From the NCBI RefSeq assembly GCF_003201475.1, contig NZ_QJJK01000005.1, positions 310,001 through 374,000 on the forward strand: 64,000 nucleotides of DNA, read 5' to 3'. The stretch comes from Chelatococcus asaccharovorans (GTDB lineage Bacteria; Pseudomonadota; Alphaproteobacteria; Rhizobiales; Beijerinckiaceae). The notes below the pieces were generated by a model. The model had not been told where the DNA came from. It worked only from the letters and a program-made list of their open reading frames with translations, and did no database searches. Shown here one piece after another: positions 1-8,363 of the stretch (the first letter of the stretch is position 1; every line of letters begins with the position of its first letter). Both the position numbers and the translations under genes were made by a program.

Positions 1-294
1 ATGAAGCCCGCCGACGGAGACCACGGCGTTCTCGAAGCGCCCGTCGAGCCACGGAATGGACCGCCCGCTCAGGAGGGCGAGCGCATCACCATAGCGGCGG
101 GAGAGACGGCGCAAGGCATCCGGCAGGTCGGGGGGGACTTCTACGGCATCGGGCGATAAGGCGATATCGATCAACGTGCCGTCGACATCGAAGAAAAGGG
201 CATAGTTCGTCGGATTCTCAACGATTGTCCGCAGCAGCGAAGCGGCCGCATCGGAATCGTCGCCTGTTCCGATTACTCCAGACACCATACTCAT
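1..294 (-). CDS. otsB: Trehalose-6-phosphate phosphatase, N-terminal part (cut by window edge)
   Basis: Only the first 98 codons are present; the gene runs off the left edge. The translation has the HAD-phosphatase motif I near residue 36 (FFDVDGTL, with the nucleophile and acid/base aspartates), followed by DIA and a SGR motif near residue 77, which is the order seen in OtsB-type trehalose phosphatases. OtsB removes phosphate from trehalose-6-phosphate in the cytoplasm to give the compatible solute trehalose. Two ATG codons (294 and 288) are in frame; I chose the outer one. An OtsA synthase would be expected next to it but lies outside the window, if present. Other HAD phosphatases are possible, but the DVDGTL...SGR...GLH spacing fits OtsB best. 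Confidence 0.8.
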   Translation of the reverse strand, partial: MSMVSGVIGTGDDSDAAASLLRTIVENPTNYALFFDVDGTLIDIALSPDAVEVPPDLPDALRRLSRRYGDALALLSGRSIPWLDGRFENAVVSVGGLH

Positions 295-344
295 TCCGGC
301 TCCATCCGTGGCCGGCTCCGGGCTTGGCAAGCGAAACGCGGGAA

Positions 345-848
345 TCAGGCCTTCCGACGCAGGCGGACGATGACGTCCACGCGCGCGACCTCCATGCCGG
401 GAGGTGGCTCGGGAAGATCGCTGACCGCAATGGCGGGCGACGGGATATCCATAAGCGTGTCATCCCCTTCCAGGAAGAAGTGGTGATGGTCGGACACGTT
501 GGTATCGAAATAGGTTTTCGATCCGTCGACGGCGAGTTCGCGCAGGAGGCCAGCCTCGGTGAACTGGTGGAGGGTGTTGTAGACTGTAGCCAGCGACACG
601 GGCACGCGAGCGAGCGTCGCCTCCTCATAGAGCATCTCGGCAGACACGTGCCGGTCACCCTTTGCAAAGAGCAGCCAGCCCAAGGAAATGCGTTGGCGCG
701 TCGGGCGCAACCCCGCCTTGCGCAGATGCTCGCGCAATTCATGGACTGGGCAGCCGGTTCGCGGCGACCGATCGGCGATCGCTCCGCCCGCATGGTTCGA
801 AGTGTCGCTCGAATCACGCGCAACGCGGACCTGTACGGCCTCCGTCAT
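345..848 (-). CDS. irr: Iron response regulator Irr (Fur family)
   Basis: A 167-residue Fur-family repressor. Irr controls iron and haem metabolism genes in Rhizobiales and senses haem rather than free iron. The sequence shows the Irr-type Cys-Pro haem motif (TGCPVH, C33-P34), the winged-helix segment beginning GLRPTRQR and running through PVSLATVYNTL, and the histidine cluster DHHHFF (121-123) used for haem/metal binding. The C-terminal zinc cysteines of classical Fur are absent, as in Irr. I chose ATG 848, preceded by GTGGAACGA; a TTG ten codons upstream (878) is an alternative. The gene is divergent from fabA, a linkage common in this order. An A/T-richer stretch around 890-915 probably holds its promoter. 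Confidence 0.9.
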   Translation of the reverse strand: MTEAVQVRVARDSSDTSNHAGGAIADRSPRTGCPVHELREHLRKAGLRPTRQRISLGWLLFAKGDRHVSAEMLYEEATLARVPVSLATVYNTLHQFTEAGLLRELAVDGSKTYFDTNVSDHHHFFLEGDDTLMDIPSPAIAVSDLPEPPPGMEVARVDVIVRLRRKA

Positions 849-1200
849 TCGTTCCACTTTCCAATTTTCAAGAGCCAAGGCGGCTTATCACCTTATAACA
901 ATAAGAACTTCAGCCTTCCGCCGCAACCCGCCCCCCAGGGAAGGGCCATCAAATGTCGGGCAGCCATCGATCAGGCCGAGGCCCGCGCGGACATTGCTAT
1001 GGTGCTCGCGGCTAACGACAATCGCTGTCGGGACGCCAAGATTGCAGCCTGCCGGGGGGCCAAAGGCCCGGCATCCTGCGCTAAAACGCTGCAGCCCCGC
1101 TTTCGGCCATCAAGGCTGTATGTTACGACATCGGTGAATGAGCCGGCTTCGAAGGAGCCAGCGAAACGCGGCAAAATGATGAAGAGGTTGCCTGAAGGAT
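849..1200. other. Intergenic region between divergent irr and fabA
   Basis: About 350 bases separate the two divergent starts. The irr-proximal part (about 885-920) is clearly richer in A and T than the rest and is the best place for the irr promoter. I see no perfect Irr-box-like palindrome and no convincing small ORF. The long frames that cross this region are shadows of irr and fabA. Confidence 0.4.
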
Positions 1201-1725
1201 ATGGAGCGGCAGTCCAGTTTTAACTACGAGGAGCTTCTGGCCTGCGGCCGCGGCGAGATGTTCGGCCCTGGCAATGCGCAGCTTCCTCTGCCGCCGATGC
1301 TGATGTTCGATCGAATTTCGGAAATCGCGGAAACCGGCGGGGCGGCCGGCAAGGGATTGGTGCGCGCCGAATTGGACGTCAGGCCGGACCTCTGGTTCTT
1401 TCCCTGCCACTTCAAAGGCGACCCGGTGATGCCAGGTTGCCTCGGGCTCGATGCGCTGTGGCAACTCGTCGGCTTCTATCTCGGCTGGCTCGGCGCGCCC
1501 GGGCGCGGGCGGGCGCTCGGGGTTGGCGAGGTCAAATTCGTCGACCAGGTGCTGCCGACCGTCAAGAAGGTCGTCTACGGTATCGACCTGAAGCGCGTCT
1601 TCCGCTCCAAGCTGGTTCTCGGCATTGCCGACGGCTGGCTGGAAGCGGATGGCAAGCGCATTTACCTCGCGCAGGATCTGCGTGTCGGTCTTTTCCAGGT
1701 GCAGGCGGACGCCCAGGGCGGCTGA
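1201..1725 (+). CDS. fabA: 3-hydroxydecanoyl-[ACP] dehydratase/isomerase FabA
   Basis: 174 residues, close to the usual 171. FabA dehydrates 3-hydroxydecanoyl-ACP and isomerises the trans-2 product to cis-3-decenoyl-ACP, the branch point for unsaturated fatty acids. The hot-dog fold active site is intact: H70 in [11 protein letters not shown] and D84 in LGLDALWQ, the same numbering as the E. coli enzyme. It is the first gene of a fabA-fabB-fabI run on the plus strand, as in many Rhizobiales. The start ATG 1201 follows a GAAGGA sequence a few bases upstream. Nothing looks unusual in the coding sequence. Confidence 0.96.
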   Translation: MERQSSFNYEELLACGRGEMFGPGNAQLPLPPMLMFDRISEIAETGGAAGKGLVRAELDVRPDLWFFPCHFKGDPVMPGCLGLDALWQLVGFYLGWLGAPGRGRALGVGEVKFVDQVLPTVKKVVYGIDLKRVFRSKLVLGIADGWLEADGKRIYLAQDLRVGLFQVQADAQGG

Positions 1726-1846
1726 CCCGTCACGTGCGCCGCGTCGCAGCCGGATTGAGAGAAGAGGCTGGACTTGACGGCGCCGAGTGGCCATATCGCG
1801 GGGCAGAAATGGCCGCGAGGTCGAAGGCAAAGCAGAGGATATTGCG

Positions 1847-3070
1847 ATGAAACGCGTTGTGGTGACGGGGATGGGCATCGTCTCGTCCATCGGCAACAAC
1901 ACGCAGGAGGTGCTTGCATCGCTGCGCGAAGCGCGCTCCGGCATCGTCTTTGCGGACGACTACGCCAGGCTCGGCTTCCGCTGCCAGGTTCACGGTGCAC
2001 CGACGATGGACCCCGCGCAGGTGGTCGATCGGCGTGCGATGCGTTTCCTCGGTGAGGGTGCGGCCTGGAATCACGTAGCCATGGAGCAGGCTATCCTCGA
2101 TTCCGGACTGGAGCCGAACGAGGTGTCCAATATTCGCACGGGCATCATCATGGGGTCGGGTGGCCCGTCTGCACGGGCCATTGTGGATGCCGCCGACATC
2201 ACCCGTTCGAAGGGTCCGAAGCGCGTTGGTCCCTTCGCCGTGCCCAAGGCCATGTCGTCGACCGCCTCGGCGACGCTCGCCACCTGGTTCAAGATCAAGG
2301 GTGTGAACTATTCGATCTCATCGGCCTGCGCGACGTCGAATCATTGCATCGGCAATGCCTACGAGACGATTCAGATGGGCAAGCAGGACGTCATCTTCGC
2401 CGGTGGCTGCGAAGAGCTCGACTGGACGCTCTCGGTGCTGTTCGATGCCATGGGTGCCATGTCCTCGAAATACAACGACCGTCCCCATGCCGCGTCGCGC
2501 GCCTATGACAAGAACCGCGACGGTTTCGTGATCGCCGGCGGTGCGGGCGTGCTGGTGCTCGAGGAGCTCGCGCATGCGAGAGCCCGTGGCGCCAAGATCT
2601 ATGGCGAGATCGTCGGCTATGGCGCGACCTCGGATGGCTACGACATGGTGGCGCCTTCGGGCGAGGGCGCGGTGCGCTGCATGCGCATGGCCCTGGACAC
2701 CGTGAAGGTGCCGGTCGACTATATCAACCCTCATGCCACCTCGACGCCTGTTGGCGACGAGAAGGAGATCGAGGCAATCCGCGCGGTGTTCGGCTCGGGG
2801 GAGACATGTCCACCGATCGCCGCAACCAAGTCCCTCACGGGGCATTCCCTCGGCGCGACGGGTGTGCAGGAGGCGATTTATTCGCTCCTCATGATGAACA
2901 ACGGCTTCATCTGCGAGAGCGCCAATATCGAGGACATCGATCCGCTCTTCGCTGACATGCCCATCGTTCGCAAGCGGATCGACGACGTCAAGCTCGGCTG
3001 CGTGCTGTCGAACTCCTTCGGTTTCGGTGGGACCAACGCGACGATCGTCATGAAGCATGTCGATCTGTAA
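1847..3070 (+). CDS. fabB: Beta-ketoacyl-ACP synthase I
   Basis: A 407-residue KAS I, essentially the length of E. coli FabB. It condenses malonyl-ACP with the cis-3-decenoyl-ACP made by FabA and so commits the chain to the unsaturated branch. The catalytic triad is complete: nucleophile C161 in [11 protein letters not shown]296 in [11 protein letters not shown], and H333 in [13 protein letters not shown] frame extends upstream to 1787, but ATG 1847 has an AGAGGA ribosome site at 1834-1839 and gives the family-standard start MKRVVVTG. It lies 121 nt after fabA and is probably co-transcribed with it. Confidence 0.96.
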   Translation: MKRVVVTGMGIVSSIGNNTQEVLASLREARSGIVFADDYARLGFRCQVHGAPTMDPAQVVDRRAMRFLGEGAAWNHVAMEQAILDSGLEPNEVSNIRTGIIMGSGGPSARAIVDAADITRSKGPKRVGPFAVPKAMSSTASATLATWFKIKGVNYSISSACATSNHCIGNAYETIQMGKQDVIFAGGCEELDWTLSVLFDAMGAMSSKYNDRPHAASRAYDKNRDGFVIAGGAGVLVLEELAHARARGAKIYGEIVGYGATSDGYDMVAPSGEGAVRCMRMALDTVKVPVDYINPHATSTPVGDEKEIEAIRAVFGSGETCPPIAATKSLTGHSLGATGVQEAIYSLLMMNNGFICESANIEDIDPLFADMPIVRKRIDDVKLGCVLSNSFGFGGTNATIVMKHVDL

Positions 3071-3289
3071 CGGGCGTGTCGCCGCTCACCCGTCGGCGGG
3101 TGACGGATTGCAGTGCGGCAGGTGGCGTAATGGCGGCGAGGCGGCCACTCCGCCTTGCGTTTCAGGCCAAGTTTCCCCGCGATGATCGCGCGCGTGGTGC
3201 GCATCGGTAAAACGAAGGACGGCCATTGTGCGTGAGGCCGCCCCTGGACGGCACGATTGAACAGCAACTCAGCAGCAAGGACTTCAGGA

Positions 3290-4135
3290 ATGGTCGCCAC
3301 GGGGCTGATGCACGGAAAACGCGGTCTCGTGATGGGCGTTGCCAACGACCATTCCATTGCCTGGGGCATTGCCAAAACCCTGAGCGACCACGGCGCCGAA
3401 CTCGCCTTCACCTACCAGGGCGAAGCGCTGCGCAAGCGCGTGGCGCCGCTCGCCGAATCGGTCGGCTCGTCCCTGGTTCTGCCATGCGATGTCGAAGATC
3501 TGGCCTCCGTGGACGGGGTGTTCGCGGCTCTTCAGGAGAAGTGGGGGGCACTCGATTTCGTGGTGCACGCCATTGCCTTCTCCGACAAGTCGGAGCTCAA
3601 GGGGCGCTATGCCGACACCTCCCGCGAGAACTTCTCGCGCACCATGCTGATTTCCTGCTTTTCCTTCACCGAGATCGCCAAACGGGCCGCGGCGATGATG
3701 CCGAAGGGCGGATCGCTGCTCACGCTGACCTATGGTGGTTCGACCCGCGTGATGCCGAACTATAACGTCATGGGCGTCGCCAAGGCGGCTCTCGAAGCGG
3801 GCGTGCGCTATCTGGCCGGCGACTTCGGCGCCGAGGGCATTCGCGTCAATGCCATATCGGCCGGTCCGGTCCGGACCCTGGCCGGCGCGGGTATCAGCGA
3901 TGCGCGGCTCATGTTCAACTACCAGCGCGCCCACGCGCCGCTGCGCCGGACGGTGACGATCGAGGAGATCGGCGGCGCCGCGGTCTATCTCCTGTCGGAC
4001 CTGTCGACCGGGGTGACCGGGGAAATCCATTACGTCGATTCCGGCTACAACATCATCTCCATGCCGCGCCCTGAGGTGCTCAAGGCGCAGGAGGCCGCGG
4101 AAACGGTCGCTGAGGCAGTGGCCGAGGCGGACTGA
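3290..4135 (+). CDS. fabI: Enoyl-[ACP] reductase (NADH) FabI
   Basis: A 281-residue short-chain dehydrogenase of the FabI type that carries out the last reduction of each fatty-acid elongation cycle. It has the FabI variant of the Rossmann start (GLVMGVANDHSIAWGIA), and the catalytic Y158 and K165 in the Y-x6-K arrangement typical of FabI. I chose ATG 3290 because AAGGA at 3277-3281 lies 8 nt upstream; a TTG at 3257 would add 11 residues without family support. FabI homologues are the targets of triclosan-type inhibitors. The 219-nt gap after fabB may hold its own promoter. Confidence 0.93.
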   Translation: MVATGLMHGKRGLVMGVANDHSIAWGIAKTLSDHGAELAFTYQGEALRKRVAPLAESVGSSLVLPCDVEDLASVDGVFAALQEKWGALDFVVHAIAFSDKSELKGRYADTSRENFSRTMLISCFSFTEIAKRAAAMMPKGGSLLTLTYGGSTRVMPNYNVMGVAKAALEAGVRYLAGDFGAEGIRVNAISAGPVRTLAGAGISDARLMFNYQRAHAPLRRTVTIEEIGGAAVYLLSDLSTGVTGEIHYVDSGYNIISMPRPEVLKAQEAAETVAEAVAEAD

Positions 4136-4145
4136 ACCCGCGGCC

Positions 4146-4207
4146 AGAGCATTTTCGAGCGAAGTGGACACCGGTTCGCGTGAAGAAAATGCGTAAAAAC
4201 AAAGGTC
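4146..4207 (+). repeat. Repeat family R2, partial copy (R2a)
   Basis: A 60-base stretch starting AGAGCATTTTCGAGCGAAGT and containing GTGGACACCGGTTCGCGTGA, ending in GCGTAAAAACAAAGGTC. It matches the left half of two fuller copies at 36655-36761 and, inverted, 43094-43199. The right-hand hairpin half present in those copies is missing here. It sits between the convergent fabI and the AEC transporter gene, immediately after the fabI stop codon. Confidence 0.85.
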
Positions 4208-4247
4208 AATTTTTGAGCGGAGCCAATCCGCAACAGGCGGACTTGCG

Positions 4248-5195
4248 CTACGGCACGAGCCAGGCCACGAGGAGTGCGGTGGTCACCACCGAGCCGAGCG
4301 TGGTGAGGAGGATCGCACGCGAGGTGACGCCGGCGTCCAGCCTGTAATATTTGGCGAGCATGAACGGGCCGGTGCCGATGGGCAGGGCGCTCAGGAGCAG
4401 CGCCGTGCTCGCCCAGATAGGGGGCAGCTCGAACACGCGGAAGGCCAGAAAACCCGTGATGGCGGGCTGCACGAAGAGCTTGAGCAGGACGACGCCCCAC
4501 ACGCCGCCATGCGGAACGACGGTCTGCCTCTCCGCGAGAAACAGCCCGATCGTCACGAGCGCGCAGGGGCTTGCCGATCCGCCGAGCAGTTCGAGGAAGC
4601 GGTCGATGGCCACGGGCAGGCCGATGCCCGATGCGGAATAGGCGGCCCCCAGAACCGGCGAGAGCATCAGCGGATTCTTCAGGAGGCCCCAGGCGACCTT
4701 GGCGAGGGTGTGCGCGAGGCTCGGTGTCGTCGCCCGATCCATCTCGATGAACACGATCGCGATGCCGAAGATGACGCAGGTCGTCATCAGCATGGCGACC
4801 GCCGCCGCGGGCAGGCTCGGTGCGCCGAAGGCCATCAGGGCGAGTGGCAGGCCCATGTAGCCCGTGTTGGGATAGGAGGCGGCGAGCGCGTTGACGGCGC
4901 GGTCGGCGAGGCTGGCGCGCGACCGCATCGAGAACAGCATCATCAGGGCGAAGGTGGCGATCATGCCGCCGCCGAAGGAGAGGATATAGGGCCCGTTGCC
5001 GAGCATCGCCCAGTCGGTCCCGACCATCGCGCGAAACAGCATGGCCGGCAGCGCGAGATAGATGACAAAGCGGTTGAGCACGTCGGTGGATTGAGGCGCA
5101 AGAATATTGACCTTGGCGGCGCCGAATCCGAGCGCGATCAGTGCAAACACCGGAAAAACCGTCGCCAGGACCGTCTGCAAACGCGGGCTCCACAT
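4248..5195 (-). CDS. AEC-family (auxin efflux carrier-like) membrane transporter
   Basis: A 315-residue polytopic membrane protein, the usual size for bacterial AEC transporters. It has about ten hydrophobic segments in two halves, beginning VFPVFALIALGFGAAKVN, and the family-type glycine/asparagine pattern (SYPNTGYMGLPLALMAFG in the first half and LPIGTGPFMLAKYY near the C terminus). Family members export or import small carboxylates; the substrate cannot be told here. The open frame runs up to 5348, but the first 51 residues are Arg/Pro-rich and unlike the family, so I place the start at ATG 5195. There is no strong ribosome site, so the start is uncertain. Confidence 0.82.
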   Translation of the reverse strand: MWSPRLQTVLATVFPVFALIALGFGAAKVNILAPQSTDVLNRFVIYLALPAMLFRAMVGTDWAMLGNGPYILSFGGGMIATFALMMLFSMRSRASLADRAVNALAASYPNTGYMGLPLALMAFGAPSLPAAAVAMLMTTCVIFGIAIVFIEMDRATTPSLAHTLAKVAWGLLKNPLMLSPVLGAAYSASGIGLPVAIDRFLELLGGSASPCALVTIGLFLAERQTVVPHGGVWGVVLLKLFVQPAITGFLAFRVFELPPIWASTALLLSALPIGTGPFMLAKYYRLDAGVTSRAILLTTLGSVVTTALLVAWLVP

Positions 5196-5385
5196 CAAAC
5201 GCAGCGGAGCATGCTCTCCCGCAGCAGGCCGATAGATAGCTGCCGCGCGCACTGTCGGAGGAGCATTGTGTCGAACCGACCCCGGCCGCAATCGCTTTGC
5301 CTCGTCTCTACGCGATCGCGTGGGGCCCGGCCAGTGCGACCCATGCAAGGCCGGGGCGACGCTGGCTCATGCTGACGGTCGATGT

Positions 5386-7641
5386 TCAGGTGCGCAGGCA
5401 GGCAAAGGGGCGATCGAAGGATCGTAGCGTGTGGATCCACTGCGCGAAGGCGGCTTCCACGCCGCTGACCATCGCCGCGACGCTGAAATGATCCTCGTAG
5501 CGTTTGCGCCCGCCGCGCCCCATGCGCTCACGGTCATGGGGAGAAAGCGCGAGCTGGACCATCGCGTCGATGAAATCCTCCATGTCGTCGGGATTGACGA
5601 GCAGCCCCGTCTCCCCGGGGAGCACGATATCCGCCCCGCCGCCCTGAGCCCCGGCGATCACGGCCTTGCCGTGCATCATTGCCTCGACATAGACGAGTCC
5701 GAAGGATTCGTAGCGCGACGGCGCGAGGATGAAATCCGCGCGTTCATACCAGGCGCGCAGCTCATCCGCCGGCACGTTGCCGCAGAAGGTGACGCGCGCC
5801 ACCGTTTCGGGCTCGGCTTTCGCAAGAAAGCGCTGCCGCAGCGTCGCCCCGGAGGCGTCGATCGGCACGTCCTGGCCGACCAGCACCAGATCGAGGTTCG
5901 GCACTGCATCAAGCAGCAGCGGCGCGGCCGCCAGCAGGGCGTCGGCGCCCTTGCGCGGTTCCAGCCGGCCGATGAACACCGCCGTCACACGGCCGTCGTT
6001 GTTCGGCGGCATGGGGGATTGGCTGCGGCGGTCCGGTACGCCGTGCGGCACGAGGGTTGCGCGCGGGCCGAGCAGGCCTGGCAGTTTATAGACCTGCTCC
6101 AGATCGTTGATGATCGGGCTTGAGTTGGACAGAAGGAACGGCGCGTTGGCCAATATCCAGCGTTCGGCGGCGACGACCTCGTCGAGCATCGTCTGCTGTA
6201 TGACGTCCCCTGCCTGCCAATCCGGCTTGTGCGGCCGCGCGAGGCCGTAGGTGGTGTGAAGCGATACCGCCGTAGGCAAAAGCCCGCTCGTCAGGCAGGC
6301 GAAGGGTTCGAGGTCCCAGATCGGTCCGGAGACGAGATCGAGCCCCCGCAGGGAATGGATGCGCATCGCCTCGTCGAAGCAGCGGACCGAACGCCCCTCG
6401 AGGTGACGCACGGCGGACGGCAGCTTCAGACGTGACGGGCTGATGGTGCGGCGATGCGTGAGCCGATGCACGAAGACGCCGCGCTCGAAGTCGACGCTTT
6501 CGCCATGGCCCGGCGCGGCGTCGGCGATCACCGAGATCTCATGCCCCTCGGCCGCGAGGCCTTCCGCAAGGGTTTGCGTCCAGTTGCCGATGCCGCCCAT
6601 GGGGCCGGCCGTGTATTGCTGGGAGAGCAGGCAGATGCGCAGCCTCTCGCCGTCGACGCGCAGGCGGCTCGGCCGGAACACCATGGGTGCGGCGACCGGC
6701 GGCGTCAGTGGGGTGAGCGGCAGCCGTGCGGCAGCGGCCCGGCCATCAGCTTCCCCTTGCACGAGATCGGTGATGAGCGAAGCCTTCCGCGCGAGGTCGA
6801 TATGACCTTCGCGCGCCAGCAGCGCGATATCCCGGCTGCGATCGCGCCGGAAGCGGGCAAGGCGCTTCTCGATGAGCGCGGGGTCGACATGGCCCGTGCC
6901 GTGGCGCAGGGCAAAGTAATAGGTGCTGCGCGAAATGGCATAGAGCGATTGGGGGACACGTGCGGCGTTGCGGATGTGGCTGGGTGCATATTTGTGGTGC
7001 ACCTCGGCCTGGGGAACCGCGACATTGCGATAGCCTGCGTCCATGATGCGGAAATTGAGATCCGTCTCCTCCAGGAGATAGCGATAGTTCTCGTCGAACC
7101 CCCCGAGTTCCACGATCAGGTCGCGCCGGAAGGCGACATTGGCACCGGTCGCCGATAGCACGCGGTCCGCGCCGGGGCGCTGGTCGAGATTGGCCGACCG
7201 CTCGCTCATGAACGTCTCGAGTCGGCCCGTCCGGTCGCAGGTGACGACGCGCACCTGGAAGCCGACACCCGTATGGTCGCGGATGAAGCCGCCGGCCGCT
7301 CCAACCTGCGGATCCTCGAACGGTCTGACGAGCGCTTCGAGCCAGGTGGGCTCGGGAATGGCGTCGTCGTCAAGGAAGGCGACGATCTCGCCGCAGGCCA
7401 GCCCAAGGCCGATATTGCGCGACGCCGACAGGTTGGCGATATCGCAGCGGGCGACGCGGATGGTATCGCCGAAGGCCGCCAGAATCGCGTCCGTCCCGTC
7501 CTCGGAGGGGCCGTTCACGACGATGACCTCGAAGTTCGCATAGCGCTGCAGTTTGAGCGCCGCCAAGGTATTGGCCAGATAGGATGCGCGGTTCAGGGTA
7601 TTGATGATCACGCTGACGGTGGGAAGCTGCTGCCTATGCAT
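5386..7641 (-). CDS. Two-domain glycosyltransferase (GT2 fused to GT4)
   Basis: About 750 residues with two glycosyltransferase modules. The N-terminal part (about 8-230) is a GT-A/GT2 domain: SVIINTLNRA, then the metal-binding acidic cluster FLDDDAIPEP near residue 92. The C-terminal part (about 330-740) is a GT-B/GT4 domain: a GGIGNW acceptor-side loop, FIGRLEPRKG, and the donor-site signature ESFGLVYVEAM. Such fusions add two successive sugars to cell-surface glycans. The start is ATG 7641 (or GTG 7644), overlapping the stop of the upstream gene, so the two are translationally coupled. It is the last gene of a four-gene minus-strand operon. The sugars and final polymer cannot be predicted. 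Confidence 0.88.
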   Translation of the reverse strand: MHRQQLPTVSVIINTLNRASYLANTLAALKLQRYANFEVIVVNGPSEDGTDAILAAFGDTIRVARCDIANLSASRNIGLGLACGEIVAFLDDDAIPEPTWLEALVRPFEDPQVGAAGGFIRDHTGVGFQVRVVTCDRTGRLETFMSERSANLDQRPGADRVLSATGANVAFRRDLIVELGGFDENYRYLLEETDLNFRIMDAGYRNVAVPQAEVHHKYAPSHIRNAARVPQSLYAISRSTYYFALRHGTGHVDPALIEKRLARFRRDRSRDIALLAREGHIDLARKASLITDLVQGEADGRAAAARLPLTPLTPPVAAPMVFRPSRLRVDGERLRICLLSQQYTAGPMGGIGNWTQTLAEGLAAEGHEISVIADAAPGHGESVDFERGVFVHRLTHRRTISPSRLKLPSAVRHLEGRSVRCFDEAMRIHSLRGLDLVSGPIWDLEPFACLTSGLLPTAVSLHTTYGLARPHKPDWQAGDVIQQTMLDEVVAAERWILANAPFLLSNSSPIINDLEQVYKLPGLLGPRATLVPHGVPDRRSQSPMPPNNDGRVTAVFIGRLEPRKGADALLAAAPLLLDAVPNLDLVLVGQDVPIDASGATLRQRFLAKAEPETVARVTFCGNVPADELRAWYERADFILAPSRYESFGLVYVEAMMHGKAVIAGAQGGGADIVLPGETGLLVNPDDMEDFIDAMVQLALSPHDRERMGRGGRKRYEDHFSVAAMVSGVEAAFAQWIHTLRSFDRPFACLRT

Positions 7642-8363
7642 CACGACTCTCGCATTTCGATGATGAGGTCGACGGTCGGCCAGGTACCCGCCGTACCGCG
7701 TCGAAGTCCGATGAGCCGACAGCCCTGCCGCTCGAAGATCTCGAGCAGGAGCTGGGGCGATATCTGTCTTGCCTCATGGCCTGCCTCGCCGTCGCGGGGG
7801 GCGGCCAGGAAGATCGACAGGCGGTCGAGGAGCCGGAGACAAAGGACGGCGCGATCGCGCATGGCCTTCGCGAGCGCCTGGGCGAGTTCGCGTAATGCCT
7901 CCGGTGTCTCGCATCCCGAGAGCGGGATTGTCGCTGCACTGAGCGCGGCCGGCGAACAGGCGATGATTTCCGCGATCAGCCCGGACGGATCTCCGGCCTC
8001 GGGATTGAAGGCGATTTGTTGGGGCGGGGTTGCCTCGTCCCGCACGAGAGTGGCGGTTATGTCCGTGCTGGCCTCAGCAGCGAGATTCGTCGGCCTCGTC
8101 GCCAGCAGCATGCGCGGCGCCCGACCCGTCTGTGCCGCATTGAGGGCGACGACTGCCAGCGCGAGTTGGTCGACGTCGGCCCTGAGCGCCTGGAGGGAGG
8201 CGCCCACGACATGGACTTCGTCTGCCAGGCCGTCGAAGCCCGGTCCGGCTGGAAGAAGCAATGCCTTGCCGAGGCGGACGATCCCGGTGATCACCAGTCC
8301 GGCGACGGGAATGCGGCGGATGAGGCGGTAGACCCGCTTCATGCTGTCGACAGTCAAACTCAT
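7641..8363 (-). CDS. Unrecognised protein, possibly a degenerate methyltransferase
   Basis: A 240-residue protein I do not recognise. The C-terminal third (VLCLRLLDRLSIFL, then SPQLLLEIFERQGCRLIG, then TVDLIIEM) resembles the last strands of a class I SAM-dependent methyltransferase, but no glycine-rich SAM-binding motif is visible in the first half, so activity is doubtful. The N terminus has a weakly hydrophobic segment (VAGLVITGIVRLGKALLL, near residues 19-36) that could touch the membrane. ATG 8363 overlaps the upstream stop codon in an ATGA, and its own stop overlaps the next start, so it is an integral part of the glycosyltransferase operon. Function unknown. Confidence 0.65.
   Translation of the reverse strand: MSLTVDSMKRVYRLIRRIPVAGLVITGIVRLGKALLLPAGPGFDGLADEVHVVGASLQALRADVDQLALAVVALNAAQTGRAPRMLLATRPTNLAAEASTDITATLVRDEATPPQQIAFNPEAGDPSGLIAEIIACSPAALSAATIPLSGCETPEALRELAQALAKAMRDRAVLCLRLLDRLSIFLAAPRDGEAGHEARQISPQLLLEIFERQGCRLIGLRRGTAGTWPTVDLIIEMRES

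Noticed and set aside
848-878. TTG 878 as the irr start
   Set aside because: ATG 848 has a closer purine-rich site and fits the family better; the ten extra residues have no support.
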